Shown here one piece after another: positions 19,129-29,499 of a stretch of 64,000 nt of DNA; the stretch's first letter is position 1; every line of letters begins with the position of its first letter. Position numbers and translations under genes: made by a program. The notes under the pieces are model-generated. The model saw only the letters and a program-made list of their open reading frames with translations, did not search any database and was not told the origin of the DNA. This DNA comes from Marivivens geojensis (GTDB taxonomy: Bacteria > Pseudomonadota > Alphaproteobacteria > Rhodobacterales > Rhodobacteraceae), in NCBI RefSeq assembly GCF_023540835.1, contig NZ_JALKCU010000001.1:1178001-1242000 (forward strand), written 5' to 3'.

Positions 19129-20565
19129 ATGATCTCGAGCGATATCCAAATCGTCCTTCCGGAAATCATCCTAGCGCTCTTTGCGATGGGTGCACTGCTG
19201 GGTGCAGTCTACACTGGCAAAGACAAAACCGCGTCTTTCCTGACATGGCTCACCGCTGGTGTGTTCCTCGTGCTCGGCGCATGGATCGGCCTGAACGGGC
19301 AGGGCACACAAGAAGCCTTCGGTGGTATGTTCATCAACGACAGCTTTTCGCGCTTTGCCAAGGTTGTGATCCTGTTCTCGGCAGCTGCGGTTCTGATCGT
19401 CAGCATCGATTACATGGCGAAACGCGACCTTCTGCGCTTTGAGTATCCGATCCTCGTTGCTCTCGCGACTGTGGGTATGATGGTCATGGTTTCGGCTGGT
19501 GACTTGATGTCCCTTTATATGGGCCTCGAACTGCAATCGCTCGCTCTCTACGTCGTGGCCTCGCTGCGTCGTGACAGTGCGAAATCGACTGAAGCTGGTC
19601 TGAAGTACTTCGTCCTCGGCGCTCTGTCTTCCGGTCTGCTGCTCTACGGTGCATCGCTCACCTACGGCTTTGCTGGCACCACGCTGTTCTCGGGAATCCT
19701 GACCGCTGTTGGTCATGACGTCTCCATCGGCCTGCTGTTCGGCATGGTCTTCATGATGTCGGGTTTCGCTTTCAAGGTATCGGCAGCGCCATTCCACATG
19801 TGGACCCCTGACGTTTACGAAGGGTCGCCGACCCCAGTGACTGCGTTCTTTGCGACCGCACCCAAAGTCGCTGCGATGGGCCTGTTCGCGCGTGTTGTTT
19901 ATGATGCCTTCGGTGGTGTTGTTGGCGACTGGCAACAGATCGTGATGATGCTCTCGATCCTGTCGATGTTCGTCGGTGCAATCGCTGCGATCGGTCAGAC
20001 CAATATCAAACGTCTGATGGCTTACTCGTCGATCGCTCACATGGGTTTTGCCCTGATGGGTCTGGCTGCTGGCACCGCAATGGGCGTCGAAGCAATGCTG
20101 GTCTACATGTCGATCTATGTGACCATGAACATCGGTACATTCGCCTTCATTCTGTCGATGGAAAAAGACGGCAAACCAGTCACCGAGATCAAAGCTCTTT
20201 CGATGTATTCGAAAAAAGAGCCGCTCAAGGCACTGGCCTTGTTGGTCCTGATGTTCTCGCTCGCGGGTGTTCCACCGATGCTTGGCTTTATGGGCAAGCT
20301 GGCTGTGTTCCGTGCAGCGCTTGAGGCCGATCTGGTCTGGCTCGCTGTGGCCGCTGGTATCGCGTCGGTGATCGGTGCGTTCTACTACCTGCGTGTCGTT
20401 TACTACATGTACTTCGGCGAAGACTCCGATGCTCTTGATGGAACCATGTCTCCCGTTGCATGGGGCATGTTGGTGGCATCCGCTGTGATCATGCTGGTTG
20501 GTATCGTGAACCTCTTTGGTATCGTGCCGATGGCAGCTGAGGCGGCGCAGGCGCTTGTCAACTGA
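19129..20565 (+). CDS. nuoN: NADH-quinone oxidoreductase subunit N
   Basis: Antiporter-like pump subunit (ND2 homologue), 478 residues. It contains the [19 protein letters not shown] motif with the helix-5 Glu, [20 protein letters not shown] and [24 protein letters not shown] precedes the ATG. It is the last of the 14 subunits; birA overlaps its end without any terminator. Confidence 0.97.
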   Translation: MISSDIQIVLPEIILALFAMGALLGAVYTGKDKTASFLTWLTAGVFLVLGAWIGLNGQGTQEAFGGMFINDSFSRFAKVVILFSAAAVLIVSIDYMAKRDLLRFEYPILVALATVGMMVMVSAGDLMSLYMGLELQSLALYVVASLRRDSAKSTEAGLKYFVLGALSSGLLLYGASLTYGFAGTTLFSGILTAVGHDVSIGLLFGMVFMMSGFAFKVSAAPFHMWTPDVYEGSPTPVTAFFATAPKVAAMGLFARVVYDAFGGVVGDWQQIVMMLSILSMFVGAIAAIGQTNIKRLMAYSSIAHMGFALMGLAAGTAMGVEAMLVYMSIYVTMNIGTFAFILSMEKDGKPVTEIKALSMYSKKEPLKALALLVLMFSLAGVPPMLGFMGKLAVFRAALEADLVWLAVAAGIASVIGAFYYLRVVYYMYFGEDSDALDGTMSPVAWGMLVASAVIMLVGIVNLFGIVPMAAEAAQALVN

Positions 20566-21316
20566 TCTAAACGCAGGGCCACGTTGGCCCACGGGCGTTG
20601 ACCTTGTCGTTTTGGACGAGGTTGATAGCACAATGACCGAGGCTGCCTTACGGGCGGCCTCGATCCGTGTTCCGACATGGATTATGGCCAAACGCCAAAC
20701 CGCAGGGCGGGGACGGCGTGGAAAGCAGTGGATGGATCCGCGCGGGAACCTTGCTGCGACGCTGGTCTATAAACCCCAAGCCACACCACAGGATGCGGCC
20801 CTACGGTCGTTCCTCGCCGCGGTTGCGTTGTTTGAAACGCTGGCTTTCTGGGTGCCGCGCGAACGGCTTTCGTTGAAATGGCCGAATGATGTTTTGCTCG
20901 ATGGGGGCAAGGTGGCGGGCATTTTGCTTGAAAGCAGTGGCACGGCAGAGAGTGTGAATTGGTTGTCCATCGGCGTGGGTGTGAACCTCGCGATGGTTCC
21001 TCAAGGCGTCCAAGATGCCGCATTCCCACCGGTGAGCGTTTCGTCCGCAGTGGGGCATGTGATCCGGCCCAAGGATTTCCTGAGCCTCCTTGCGACGAAT
21101 CTCATTACCCAAGAAAACAAACTGACCTATTTCGGGTTCGAGCGTATTCGTGCGGATTGGCTCCGCAATGCGGCGCGGCTGGGGGAAACGATCACAGCCC
21201 GCACCGCCCAAGAGACTTTGACAGGTATCTTTGATACCATCGACCGCGACGGTAATTTGGTGCTGATCACAGGGCGTGGCCCCGTTACGGTCAGCGCAGC
21301 CGACGTGCATTTCTAG
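20555..21316 (+). CDS. birA: Biotin--[acetyl-CoA-carboxylase] ligase
   Basis: Attaches biotin to the carrier domain of carboxylases through biotinyl-AMP. The ligase core shows GRGRRGKQW (biotinyl-AMP loop), [20 protein letters not shown] (biotin site Lys) and GVGVNL. There is no N-terminal DNA-binding domain, so this is a monofunctional class I ligase rather than a repressor. No ATG or GTG lies in the right place; I propose TTG at 20555 (253 residues), overlapping the nuoN end by 11 bases. A further upstream TTG at 20516 is possible. Placement directly behind nuoN is common in this group. Confidence 0.9.
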   Translation: MSTDLNAGPRWPTGVDLVVLDEVDSTMTEAALRAASIRVPTWIMAKRQTAGRGRRGKQWMDPRGNLAATLVYKPQATPQDAALRSFLAAVALFETLAFWVPRERLSLKWPNDVLLDGGKVAGILLESSGTAESVNWLSIGVGVNLAMVPQGVQDAAFPPVSVSSAVGHVIRPKDFLSLLATNLITQENKLTYFGFERIRADWLRNAARLGETITARTAQETLTGIFDTIDRDGNLVLITGRGPVTVSAADVHF

Positions 21317-21328
21317 AGGGGGCAGACC

Positions 21329-22102
21329 ATGCTTTTGTGCATCGACTGTGGCAACACAAATACCGTGTTTTCTGTCTGGGATGGGCAGGACTTTATCGCG
21401 ACGTGGCGGACCTCAACGGAACACCAGCGGACGGCGGACCAGTATTTTGTCTGGCTATCGACACTGATGGCCCACCAGAAGATCAACGTAGAAATCGATC
21501 AGGTCATCATTTCGTCCACGGTGCCACGTGTGGTCTTTAACCTCCGCGTTCTGGCCGATCGTTATTTCAACTGTCGCCCGCTCGTTGTGGGTAAACCAGA
21601 ATGCGTTCTCCCGCAGCAACCGCGTGTGGATGCAGGAACGACCGTTGGCCCTGACCGTCTGGTCAACTCTGCTGGTGCGTTTTCGCGGCACGGTGGGAAC
21701 CTGATCGTTGTGGATTTTGGCACTGCGACCACCTTTGACGTTGTGGCAGAGGATGGTGCCTATGTGGGCGGCGTGATTGCTCCCGGTGTGAACCTCAGCC
21801 TAGAGGCACTGCACCGTGCGGCTGCGGCCTTGCCTCATGTCGATATCAGCCGTCCCCAAGCGGTGATCGGCACCAATACCGTTGCTTGTATGCAATCGGG
21901 CGTGTTCTGGGGCTATGTTGGCCTCATCAAAGAAATCTGCGCGCGCATCCGCGATGAATATGATGCGCCGATGAAAATCATCGGGACAGGCGGGCTCGCT
22001 CGTCTTTTTGAACAGGTCGATAACCTCTTCGATGTGATCGAGGATGACCTGACCATGCACGGTCTGACCGTGATCAATGATTACAATAAGGAAACTAAAT
22101 GA
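21329..22102 (+). CDS. coaX: Type III pantothenate kinase
   Basis: First step of coenzyme A synthesis, using ATP to phosphorylate pantothenate. The 257-residue ASKHA-fold protein shows DCGNTNTVFSVWDG at the N-terminus, GPDRLVNSAGAF, VVDFGTATTFDVV and GGVIAPGV. AGAGGGGG before the ATG is a strong ribosome site. It lies between birA and rnj and overlaps the latter by four bases (ATGA). Confidence 0.95.
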   Translation: MLLCIDCGNTNTVFSVWDGQDFIATWRTSTEHQRTADQYFVWLSTLMAHQKINVEIDQVIISSTVPRVVFNLRVLADRYFNCRPLVVGKPECVLPQQPRVDAGTTVGPDRLVNSAGAFSRHGGNLIVVDFGTATTFDVVAEDGAYVGGVIAPGVNLSLEALHRAAAALPHVDISRPQAVIGTNTVACMQSGVFWGYVGLIKEICARIRDEYDAPMKIIGTGGLARLFEQVDNLFDVIEDDLTMHGLTVINDYNKETK

Positions 22103-23766
22103 GCAGTGAACGACTGATTTACCTGCCGCTCGGCGGCGCGGGCGAGATCGGCATGAACGCCTATGTCTACGGCTATGGCGCACCAGATAAGGAGCGTTTG
22201 ATCGTTGTCGATCTGGGCGTGACCTTCCCTGATATGGACGGGAGCCCCGGCGTTGACCTGATTTTCCCTGACATCACGTGGCTCGAAGAGCGTAAGGATC
22301 AGATCGAAGGGATCTTTATCACCCACGCGCACGAGGACCACGTGGGGGCTGTTGGCCTCTTGTGGGAACGCCTCGGCGCGCCGATTTATGCGCGGACTTT
22401 CACTGCGAATATTGCGACCCGTAAGCTGTCTGAGAAACACCTGCCCGAAGGCATCGTGCGCACTGTTGGGGCATATCCTGCGGTCACGAAATGCGGCCCG
22501 TTTACCGTTTCGGTCGTACCGATGAGCCACTCGATCCCAGAGAGCGGCGGCCTGTTGATCGAAACGCCTACCGAACGCGTGTTCCACTCGGGCGACTTCA
22601 AGATCGATAAAACGCCTGTCGTTGGTGAACCCTTTGACGAGGACATGCTGTCTGAGATCGCTAAGGGTGGCATCAAGGCGCTCGTCTGCGATTCCACCAA
22701 CGTCTTTTCCGAACACGCAGGGCGGAGCGAGGCGGAACTCGCCAAACCGCTTCAGGCGTTGATCGAAGAGCAAAAAGGCATGGTCGTGGCGACCACCTTT
22801 GCGTCGAACATCGCGCGTTTGAAAACGCTGGCCGTTGCTGCGCAGAATGCGGGTCGTTCGATCTGCCTCTTGGGTCGTGCGATGCGTCGGATGGTCGAGG
22901 CAGGGATTGAGACGGGTATTCTGTCAGACTTCCCTTCCGTCATTTCGCCCGAAGATGCGGCGAGCATTCCGCGTGAAAACGTCATGCTGCTGGTCACAGG
23001 GTCCCAAGGCGAACGTCGCGCGGCCTCTGCCCAATTGTCCCAAGGCAAATACCTCGGCCTGTCTCTCAAAGAGGGAGATACGTTCATCTTTTCGTCCAAG
23101 ACCATTCCGGGCAACGAACGCGGTGTGATCCGCATCATGAACGCGCTGTCGGAAAAGGGTGTTGAGGTGATTGATGATCGTGGTGGCCTCTACCACGTCT
23201 CAGGCCATGCGAACCGTCCTGATCTGAAGAAATTGCACCAGATTATGCAACCGCAAATGCTGATCCCGATGCACGGTGAACACCGCCACCTGCGGGAACA
23301 TGTAAAGCTTGGCGCAGAGAGCGGGATCACGGGTGTGATTGCGGTGAACGGCACGATGGTGAACCTGTCTGCCAATCGCCCAGAAGTGTGTGGCTATGTC
23401 GAAACAGGCCGCACGTATTTGGATGGTTCGGTGCAGATTGGTGCGCTTGATGGCATCGTGCGCGACCGTATCCGAATGGCGCTGAACGGTCATGTGACAG
23501 CGACGCTGATCATCGATGAACATGATGAACCGTTGGGTGATCCGTGGTGCGAATTAATGGGGCTTCCTGAAATGGGCCGCAACAACGCGCCGCTCGTTGA
23601 TGTTCTCGAAGAGGACCTGAGCCAGTTCATCAACCGCGCGGATGATAAAACGCTGTTGGATGATGATGAGCTGGAAACTCAGTTGCGTCGCATCATTCGG
23701 AATTCCTGCCAGAATGAGATTGGCAAAAAGCCCGAAGTGACGATCATCATCAGCCGATTGAACTGA
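22099..23766 (+). CDS. rnj: Ribonuclease J
   Basis: A 555-residue metallo-beta-lactamase/beta-CASP nuclease with 5'-to-3' exonuclease and endonuclease activity on RNA. Zinc ligands are in THAHEDHVG (His76, His78, Asp80, His81), and the later HSGDFKIDKTP, CDSTN and MHGEHRHL motifs complete the site. The KPLQALIEEQKGMVVATTFASN segment belongs to the beta-CASP domain. It overlaps coaX by four bases and ends at a bidirectional terminator. Confidence 0.95.
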   Translation: MSSERLIYLPLGGAGEIGMNAYVYGYGAPDKERLIVVDLGVTFPDMDGSPGVDLIFPDITWLEERKDQIEGIFITHAHEDHVGAVGLLWERLGAPIYARTFTANIATRKLSEKHLPEGIVRTVGAYPAVTKCGPFTVSVVPMSHSIPESGGLLIETPTERVFHSGDFKIDKTPVVGEPFDEDMLSEIAKGGIKALVCDSTNVFSEHAGRSEAELAKPLQALIEEQKGMVVATTFASNIARLKTLAVAAQNAGRSICLLGRAMRRMVEAGIETGILSDFPSVISPEDAASIPRENVMLLVTGSQGERRAASAQLSQGKYLGLSLKEGDTFIFSSKTIPGNERGVIRIMNALSEKGVEVIDDRGGLYHVSGHANRPDLKKLHQIMQPQMLIPMHGEHRHLREHVKLGAESGITGVIAVNGTMVNLSANRPEVCGYVETGRTYLDGSVQIGALDGIVRDRIRMALNGHVTATLIIDEHDEPLGDPWCELMGLPEMGRNNAPLVDVLEEDLSQFINRADDKTLLDDDELETQLRRIIRNSCQNEIGKKPEVTIIISRLN

Positions 23767-23779
23767 TCGGCGAGACATT

Positions 23780-23817
23780 AAAAAAGCCCGCGAAGAGTAA
23801 TCTTCGCGGGCTTTTTT
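23780..23817. terminator. Bidirectional terminator between rnj and rhlE
   Basis: AAAAAA, GCCCGCGAAGA (23786-23796), loop GTAA, TCTTCGCGGGC (23801-23811), TTTTTT. The perfect stem with A-run before and T-run after works in both directions and separates the convergent genes. Confidence 0.93.
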
Positions 23818-23819
23818 GT

Positions 23820-25304
23820 TTAGGCTTTGCGGCGTTCGTCAAAGCTGAGCCGGATAAACGCGGGGGCATCGTCGCCCATTCCGATGACCTGATCGTCGCG
23901 ATCACGGCGGCGGTCACGACGCTGGCCACGGTCACGATTGTTGTCGCGGTTGCTGTCGCGCTGCGGACGCTGGTCGCGCTCCACCGGCTTTTCAATGGCA
24001 GCTACGTCTTCGACGACCTCAGGGGTAGGGGCCTCAACCACCTGTTCCTGCGGTTTCACTTCGTCGTCTTTCTTGCGCGCTCCACCACGGCGGCTACGGC
24101 TGCGCTTTGGTTTGTCGTCAGACGCTTCAGGCTTGTCCTCGGACGCTTCAATTTGGCCCAGCGGGTTTTCCAGAACAGGAATGTCCTTGCCCAATAGCTT
24201 TTGAACGGCGTCAAAATTCTTTTCGTCGCGCGGTTCGCAGATCATGATCGCCTTACCGTCGCGGCCGGCGCGACCTGTGCGGCCAATACGGTGCACGTAG
24301 TCCTCTGGGTGACCCGGCACGTCAAAGTTAAAGACGTGGGTCACGGACGGCACGTCCAGACCTCGAGCGGCCACATCAGAAGCCACCAAGATCTTGATCT
24401 TGCCTTCGCGGAAGGATTCAAGGGTGGAGTTCCGCTGGCTCTGGTCCAGATCGCCGTGGATCGGGGCCGAGTCATAGCCATATTTGCTCAGCGATTTGTG
24501 GCAGATATCAACGTCCGACTTGCGGTTACAGAAGATCACGCCGTTCTGCAGTTTATCGCCTTCAGCGTCGATCAGCGCGCGGAGGAGCTGACGTTTCTCG
24601 CTCGCGGCACGGTCACGACGGGACCCTTTGAAATGCACGACGTGCTGTTCAATACGCTCGGACGCGGTCGCCTGACGGGCAACTTCGACCTTTGCGGGCG
24701 TGTGTAGGAAGGTATTCGTGATGCGCTCAATCTCGGGCGCCATGGTAGCCGAGAAGAACAGCGTCTGACGGGTGAACGGCGTCAGGTTAAAGATGCGTTC
24801 AATGTCAGGGATAAAGCCCATGTCGAGCATACGGTCAGCTTCGTCGACGACCATGATCTGCACGCCAGTGAGCAGCAGTTTACCGCGCTCAAAATGGTCG
24901 AGCAGACGGCCAGGGGTCGCGATCAGAACGTCAACGCCACGGTCAATCGCAGCGTCTTGGTCTTTGAACGACACACCGCCGATCAACAGGGCCTTTGTGA
25001 GTTTCGTATGCTTTGCGTAAACGTCAAAGTTCTCAGCCACCTGAGCCGCCAATTCGCGGGTCGGACAAAGAACGAGTGAACGCGGCATCCGTGCACGTGC
25101 GCGACCACGACCCAGAAGGGTGATCATAGGCAGCGTGAAAGATGCGGTTTTTCCCGTGCCTGTTTGCGCAATGCCTAGAACATCGCGGCCTTCGAGGGCG
25201 GCGGGAATGGCGCCAGCCTGAATAGGGGTTGGGGTTTCGTAGCCAGCTTCGGCAACCGCCTTGAGAACCTTTGCATCAAGGTTCAGATCGGAGAATTTTG
25301 TCAT
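23820..25304 (-). CDS. rhlE: DEAD-box ATP-dependent RNA helicase, RhlE group
   Basis: A 494-residue RNA helicase. Visible motifs in order: Q motif PTPIQAGAIPAALEG, Walker A AQTGTGKT, PTRELAAQ, TPGRLLD, DEAD with the RhlE-typical DEADRMLDMGFI, SAT, and HRIGRTGRAGRDG. The last 120 residues are a charged tail rich in Arg, Asp and Glu (RSRSRRGGARKKDD, then repeated RDNNRDRGQRRDRR), typical of RNA-binding extensions. The stop is right beside the shared terminator with rnj, and prfC lies upstream on the same strand. Such helicases remodel rRNA and mRNA, especially in the cold. Confidence 0.93.
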   Translation of the reverse strand: MTKFSDLNLDAKVLKAVAEAGYETPTPIQAGAIPAALEGRDVLGIAQTGTGKTASFTLPMITLLGRGRARARMPRSLVLCPTRELAAQVAENFDVYAKHTKLTKALLIGGVSFKDQDAAIDRGVDVLIATPGRLLDHFERGKLLLTGVQIMVVDEADRMLDMGFIPDIERIFNLTPFTRQTLFFSATMAPEIERITNTFLHTPAKVEVARQATASERIEQHVVHFKGSRRDRAASEKRQLLRALIDAEGDKLQNGVIFCNRKSDVDICHKSLSKYGYDSAPIHGDLDQSQRNSTLESFREGKIKILVASDVAARGLDVPSVTHVFNFDVPGHPEDYVHRIGRTGRAGRDGKAIMICEPRDEKNFDAVQKLLGKDIPVLENPLGQIEASEDKPEASDDKPKRSRSRRGGARKKDDEVKPQEQVVEAPTPEVVEDVAAIEKPVERDQRPQRDSNRDNNRDRGQRRDRRRDRDDQVIGMGDDAPAFIRLSFDERRKA

Positions 25305-25449
25305 ATGTGTCCATAGTCGCGGCCCGTCGGGGGCCGAAGGTTATGGGACGCAACATGCCAACGCGCCCCGCGTCAATAGTTCCCGCAAGCGGGCTGCGGC
25401 CTTCTATACCGAAAACCGCCTTCAGGTCAATCGGAGCGGCATTTGCCCC

Positions 25450-27057
25450 TCAAACCATCATTTCCTTGGTCGCGGTCAGTTTGACATCAGGGTAATCGCG
25501 TTCCACGCGGTCGATGTCCCACTGCAGGCGGGTTAGGAACACAACATCACCGTCGTTGTCATGGCTGATGTGCTGTTTGTTGGCTGAGATGAATTTATCG
25601 ACCGCCGTTTTATCTCCCTGAACCCAACGGGCAGAGGTGAACTGCGACGGTTCAAAGCGCACGGGCAGGCCGTATTCCAACTCGATCCGGCTGGCGAGAA
25701 CTTCGAACTGAAGCTGGCCGACGACGCCGACAATAAAGCCGGAGCCGAACGCGGGTTTGAACACCTTTGCGGCGCCTTCTTCGGCAAACTGCATGAGTGC
25801 CTTCTCAAGGTGTTTGGCCTTCATCGGGTCGCCCGCGCGGCAATTCTGCAAAAGCTCTGGCGCGAAAGACGGGATTCCCGTGACCTTGAGGTTTTCGCCT
25901 TCGGTGAGGGTGTCCCCGATGCGCAATTGCCCGTGGTTCGGAATGCCGATGATATCGCCAGCCCAAGCCTCTTCGGCCAATTCACGGTCCGAGGCGAGGA
26001 ACAGAACAGGGTTCGAAATCGCCATCGGCTTCTTGGAGCGGACGTGGGTCAGCTTCATGCCGCGATGGAAGTGACCAGATGCCAAACGGACAAAGGCCAC
26101 ACGGTCACGGTGTTTCGGGTCCATATTCGCCTGCACCTTGAACACGAAGCCAGCGACCTTGTTTTCTTCGGGCATAACCTGACGCGGGTCAGCGGACTGC
26201 GGCTGCGGTTCGGGACCGTATTTGCCGATGCCGTCCATCAGTTCTTTGACCCCGAAAGAGTTGATCGCAGAGCCGAACCAAATCGGCGTCATGTGGCCCT
26301 CAAGGACTGCCTGATGGTTCAGTTCGGGCAGCAGTTCGCGCGCCATTTCGATCTCTTCGAGGAATTTCTCCAGAAGATGCGCAGGAATATGTTCCTTAAG
26401 TGCGGGATCGGTGAGGCCTTTGATCTCGATGCTCTCGGCGACGCGGTTGCGGTCCGCACGATCCATCAGTTCCAGACGGTCGTTAAGTAGGTCGTAACAG
26501 CCCATGAACTCTTTACCCATCCCAATGGGCCAAGACGCAGGCGTCACGTCGATCGCAAGGTTTTCCTGAATTTCGTCGATGATGTCGAACACATCGCGGC
26601 TTTCACGGTCCATCTTGTTACAGAAGGTCAGGATCGGAAGGTCGCGTAGGCGGCACACTTCGAACAGCTTTTGGGTTTGGCTTTCCACACCCTTTGCGCC
26701 GTCGATCACCATCACGGCGGCATCAACAGCCGTCAGCGTGCGGTAGGTATCTTCGGAGAAGTCCGAGTGACCGGGGGTGTCAACGAGGTTGAACCGAAAG
26801 TTCTTAAAGTCGAACGACATTGCAGATGCGGACACGGAAATCCCGCGATCCTTTTCCATCTGCATAAAGTCCGACCGAGTACGTCGTGCTTCGCCCTTTG
26901 CGCGGACCTGACCTGCCATCTGGATCGCACCACCGAACAACAGAAACTTTTCGGTAAGAGTGGTCTTACCAGCGTCAGGGTGTGAAATGATCGCGAACGT
27001 GCGGCGACGTGCGATCTCAGCGGGCAGGGCGGGGCGATTTGAAGCGGTATCGAGCAT
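25450..27057 (-). CDS. prfC: Peptide chain release factor 3
   Basis: GTPase that removes class I release factors from the ribosome after termination. The N-terminal domain shows SHPDAGKTT (P-loop), DTPGHSDFSEDTYRTLTAVD (switch II) and NKMDRESRD, and the RF3-specific WPIGMGKEF and ANMDPKHRDRVAF follow. I start at ATG 27057 (535 residues, MLDTASNRP), where similarity begins; an upstream ATG at 27093 adds 12 residues. The RF2 gene prfB is also in this window. Confidence 0.94.
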   Translation of the reverse strand: MLDTASNRPALPAEIARRRTFAIISHPDAGKTTLTEKFLLFGGAIQMAGQVRAKGEARRTRSDFMQMEKDRGISVSASAMSFDFKNFRFNLVDTPGHSDFSEDTYRTLTAVDAAVMVIDGAKGVESQTQKLFEVCRLRDLPILTFCNKMDRESRDVFDIIDEIQENLAIDVTPASWPIGMGKEFMGCYDLLNDRLELMDRADRNRVAESIEIKGLTDPALKEHIPAHLLEKFLEEIEMARELLPELNHQAVLEGHMTPIWFGSAINSFGVKELMDGIGKYGPEPQPQSADPRQVMPEENKVAGFVFKVQANMDPKHRDRVAFVRLASGHFHRGMKLTHVRSKKPMAISNPVLFLASDRELAEEAWAGDIIGIPNHGQLRIGDTLTEGENLKVTGIPSFAPELLQNCRAGDPMKAKHLEKALMQFAEEGAAKVFKPAFGSGFIVGVVGQLQFEVLASRIELEYGLPVRFEPSQFTSARWVQGDKTAVDKFISANKQHISHDNDGDVVFLTRLQWDIDRVERDYPDVKLTATKEMMV

Positions 27058-27104
27058 GCTCGTGCCTATAAGGTGACGGGCATGCCCTGACAAGTTAATC
27101 CGCG

Positions 27105-28367
27105 TCAGTTGGTGTCAAGACTTTCCATGCGGCGAAGGTAATCGTCCGCGGTCGCGCGGAGTGTATGGGCCTGTTCTGCAACGTGTTCAGATCCGATGCG
27201 AGACTGATCGACGCTAGACATGATGACGCTGTTTAAAGCCTCTCCTTGAACACGAAGCGCATCTTGGACGGAGACGGAGGCGTTGTTCACTTGAGAGACT
27301 TGTTCAGAGATCGCACCTACGCTCTTTACAGCGGAATTCGTCTCGACACGTACGGCCTCAATCAGGCTATTGATGTCTTCAGTGACTTTGGTGGTCTGCG
27401 CCGCGAGGTTTTTCACCTCACCCGCAACCACATTGAAACCGCGACCAACGGCACCTGCTCGCGCCGCCTCGATTGAGGCGTTCAATGCTAACAGGTTGGT
27501 TTGGTTCGCAATATCATTGATCATCTGAACCGCTTTCGAAATATTTTCGACTTTTTGAGCTAGGCGTTCCACCTGATCCGTCGCAGTCTGGGCATATTGC
27601 GCTGCCGTTGTTGAGAGCAAAGTGGCTTTTTCCATCTCGCCACGAATGCCGCTTGCGGAGTTCGACAGTTCTGATGCTGACATTGAGGCTTGTTTCACGC
27701 TGGCCGAAGTTTGTTCAGCCGCACCCGCAAGTGTCTCAACAATCTTGCCTAACGAGTCCGAGAAATCGCGGCTCATCTCGTGTTTTAGCGAGGCAGAGCG
27801 TTCGGCTGACGTCGTCAGGTAGCTGCTCAGGGACAAATCCATGTCAAAGGTCACAGCGCGACTGATCGCATCGGCTAAGGCATTGTTGCGTTTACGGAAA
27901 AAACCACTGTGCCCTGCGTGTTCAATCAGGCCAACCCGCATGTGTGTGTAGCCCGCAATTTGAAGGGAAGGTGCGAGATTGATGCGGGTATGCACTGCTG
28001 CGATGTGCTTTACCGATGCAAGGTATTCTTCGCCAAAGTCTGCGTTCGCGATGAACGTCCAGTGTTTGATGAAACTTGCACCAACACGTTCGAGGCGGTT
28101 TTTTTCGCTTAGCATCGTGCCGAACGGCTGCTTATCATCAATGAATTTCAACAAGCTATCTAAGGCAAGCGGAATGGCCTTTTGAATGTTATGGCGATTT
28201 TGGCGAATGAGGCCCAAGCGAGCGTCATTCAAGCCATGGTTCAAAAGCCGTTTGCGCATTTCGGCGATGTCGAGCGAGCTCGGTTCCAACGGTGCAGTCC
28301 TTGGTGCAATGTACATACTTGTCCGAGGGAACGGCGTTTGTCCGAAAAAATGTAGGATTTCATTCAA
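27105..28367 (-). CDS. Soluble globin-coupled methyl-accepting chemotaxis protein (HemAT-like)
   Basis: A 420-residue protein without membrane helices. Residues 35-180 look like a globin sensor: [20 protein letters not shown], then [18 protein letters not shown], where His126 is the likely heme-proximal ligand. From about residue 200 there is a methyl-accepting signalling domain with the hairpin-tip [17 protein letters not shown] and [18 protein letters not shown]. This combination is typical of oxygen-sensing aerotaxis receptors. No che genes are nearby. The start is uncertain: ATG 28367 lies in AT-rich sequence without a ribosome site, and ATG 28316 is an alternative. It lies 16 bases after the Hint-domain gene. 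Confidence 0.85.
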   Translation of the reverse strand: MNEILHFFGQTPFPRTSMYIAPRTAPLEPSSLDIAEMRKRLLNHGLNDARLGLIRQNRHNIQKAIPLALDSLLKFIDDKQPFGTMLSEKNRLERVGASFIKHWTFIANADFGEEYLASVKHIAAVHTRINLAPSLQIAGYTHMRVGLIEHAGHSGFFRKRNNALADAISRAVTFDMDLSLSSYLTTSAERSASLKHEMSRDFSDSLGKIVETLAGAAEQTSASVKQASMSASELSNSASGIRGEMEKATLLSTTAAQYAQTATDQVERLAQKVENISKAVQMINDIANQTNLLALNASIEAARAGAVGRGFNVVAGEVKNLAAQTTKVTEDINSLIEAVRVETNSAVKSVGAISEQVSQVNNASVSVQDALRVQGEALNSVIMSSVDQSRIGSEHVAEQAHTLRATADDYLRRMESLDTN

Positions 28368-28383
28368 ATAAATTGAATATTTG

Positions 28384-29382
28384 TCAGCTACTCGACGCCT
28401 TTCGTAAAACCTCGGCTGCGTTTTGGTGTGGCAGTAAGGTTTCGGTCACTTCGAAATCGTGGTGATGGCGATAGGTGTGACGCTGTGCGTCGACTGTTGC
28501 CGGAATGGCGGATCGGGTGCGTGGGTCGATAAGCAGGGATTCCGCAGCGATCCCTTCGGCATAGATGATTTGGTGTTCGTCAAAGAGGACTTGGAAGTAA
28601 TCAACATAACCACCGTCCTGTTGGTACACGGTGTCGCCGTTAATCAGGTGGCGAACCCGCACCAAGACCTCGGCTCGACCTGCGCCCAAATGATCCTCGC
28701 GCTGGTAGATGAAGACACGGTGATCGGGCGACAGCATCAGATCATTTTCGTTGTGCAGCGTGCCCTTGCGGATGACGACGGGCGCAAACTCGCCCACAGC
28801 GCGCAGCGTTGTTTGACCGATCCAGCGCACGGATTGGGCGCCGTCGTCACGCGTTAGGACGCGGTCGCCGACCTTGAGGTCTTCGATCTTCCGCTGCTCA
28901 CCTGAGGCCAGCGTAATATGAGTGCCGCGTGCAAACGATACGCAGGCCATTTCGGCAAAACGGCTCAGCGCAGCATCGCGATTAATGCCGACGAGCCGGA
29001 AATCTTTGCGAGCGGGCATGGGGGCGAGCGGAAGGATATACACCTCTTCGACGCCACCATCTTCGACTTCGACGAGAACGATGACCTCGCAAGTAGTGCT
29101 GTCGGACATCATAAGCGTCAGGCATGAATCGAGGTAAATCGCATTGCCCGCCGATCCGATTGCGGATTGCATCGCGACGGTCAGCGCGCCTGTTTCAGGG
29201 TCCATTGCCACCGACAAGGGTAAACGCTGCGCCGTTTCGGTGATCTGGTAGATGTCATCCATCAGCAGTTCGTCGGCAAAGCTTATAGGGTCCCCTTCGG
29301 CAACGCCATTGGTCACGACAAAATCACGGCTCCGATGAACGGGCAGGGTTTGGGACGTGTGAGCGTTTTTCAAATGAGACAT
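28384..29382 (-). CDS. Hint (Hedgehog/intein)-domain protein
   Basis: A 332-residue protein. Residues 150-310 form a Hint domain: a Cys followed by [19 protein letters not shown], then [22 protein letters not shown] with the conserved His, and [16 protein letters not shown]. The Roseobacter group encodes many such proteins; the domain can self-cleave, but the N+1 partner is lacking here, so splicing is not implied. The 150-residue N-terminal part is acidic and beta-rich, with no signal peptide, and unassigned. It precedes the globin chemoreceptor on the same strand. Confidence 0.85.
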   Translation of the reverse strand: MSHLKNAHTSQTLPVHRSRDFVVTNGVAEGDPISFADELLMDDIYQITETAQRLPLSVAMDPETGALTVAMQSAIGSAGNAIYLDSCLTLMMSDSTTCEVIVLVEVEDGGVEEVYILPLAPMPARKDFRLVGINRDAALSRFAEMACVSFARGTHITLASGEQRKIEDLKVGDRVLTRDDGAQSVRWIGQTTLRAVGEFAPVVIRKGTLHNENDLMLSPDHRVFIYQREDHLGAGRAEVLVRVRHLINGDTVYQQDGGYVDYFQVLFDEHQIIYAEGIAAESLLIDPRTRSAIPATVDAQRHTYRHHHDFEVTETLLPHQNAAEVLRKASSS

Positions 29383-29499
29383 AAACCAACCCTAAAACTC
29401 GTGATGCTATTGAAACGGGTAACTAGTGAATAATCTATATATTCGTCAACGGATGGGAAACATAAAGCAACCCAACAAGAATATCAGGGAGATTGAAAC

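Noticed and set aside
19171-20691. Antisense frame of 506 codons opposite nuoN
   Set aside because: Shadow of nuoN, with a His/Arg/Glu-rich composition typical of reverse translation of membrane-protein codons.
27052-27087. Two GCATGC-centred palindromes (GAGCATGCTC and GGGCATGCCC) around the prfC start
   Set aside because: Short, partly set by the start codon, and without other support for an operator.
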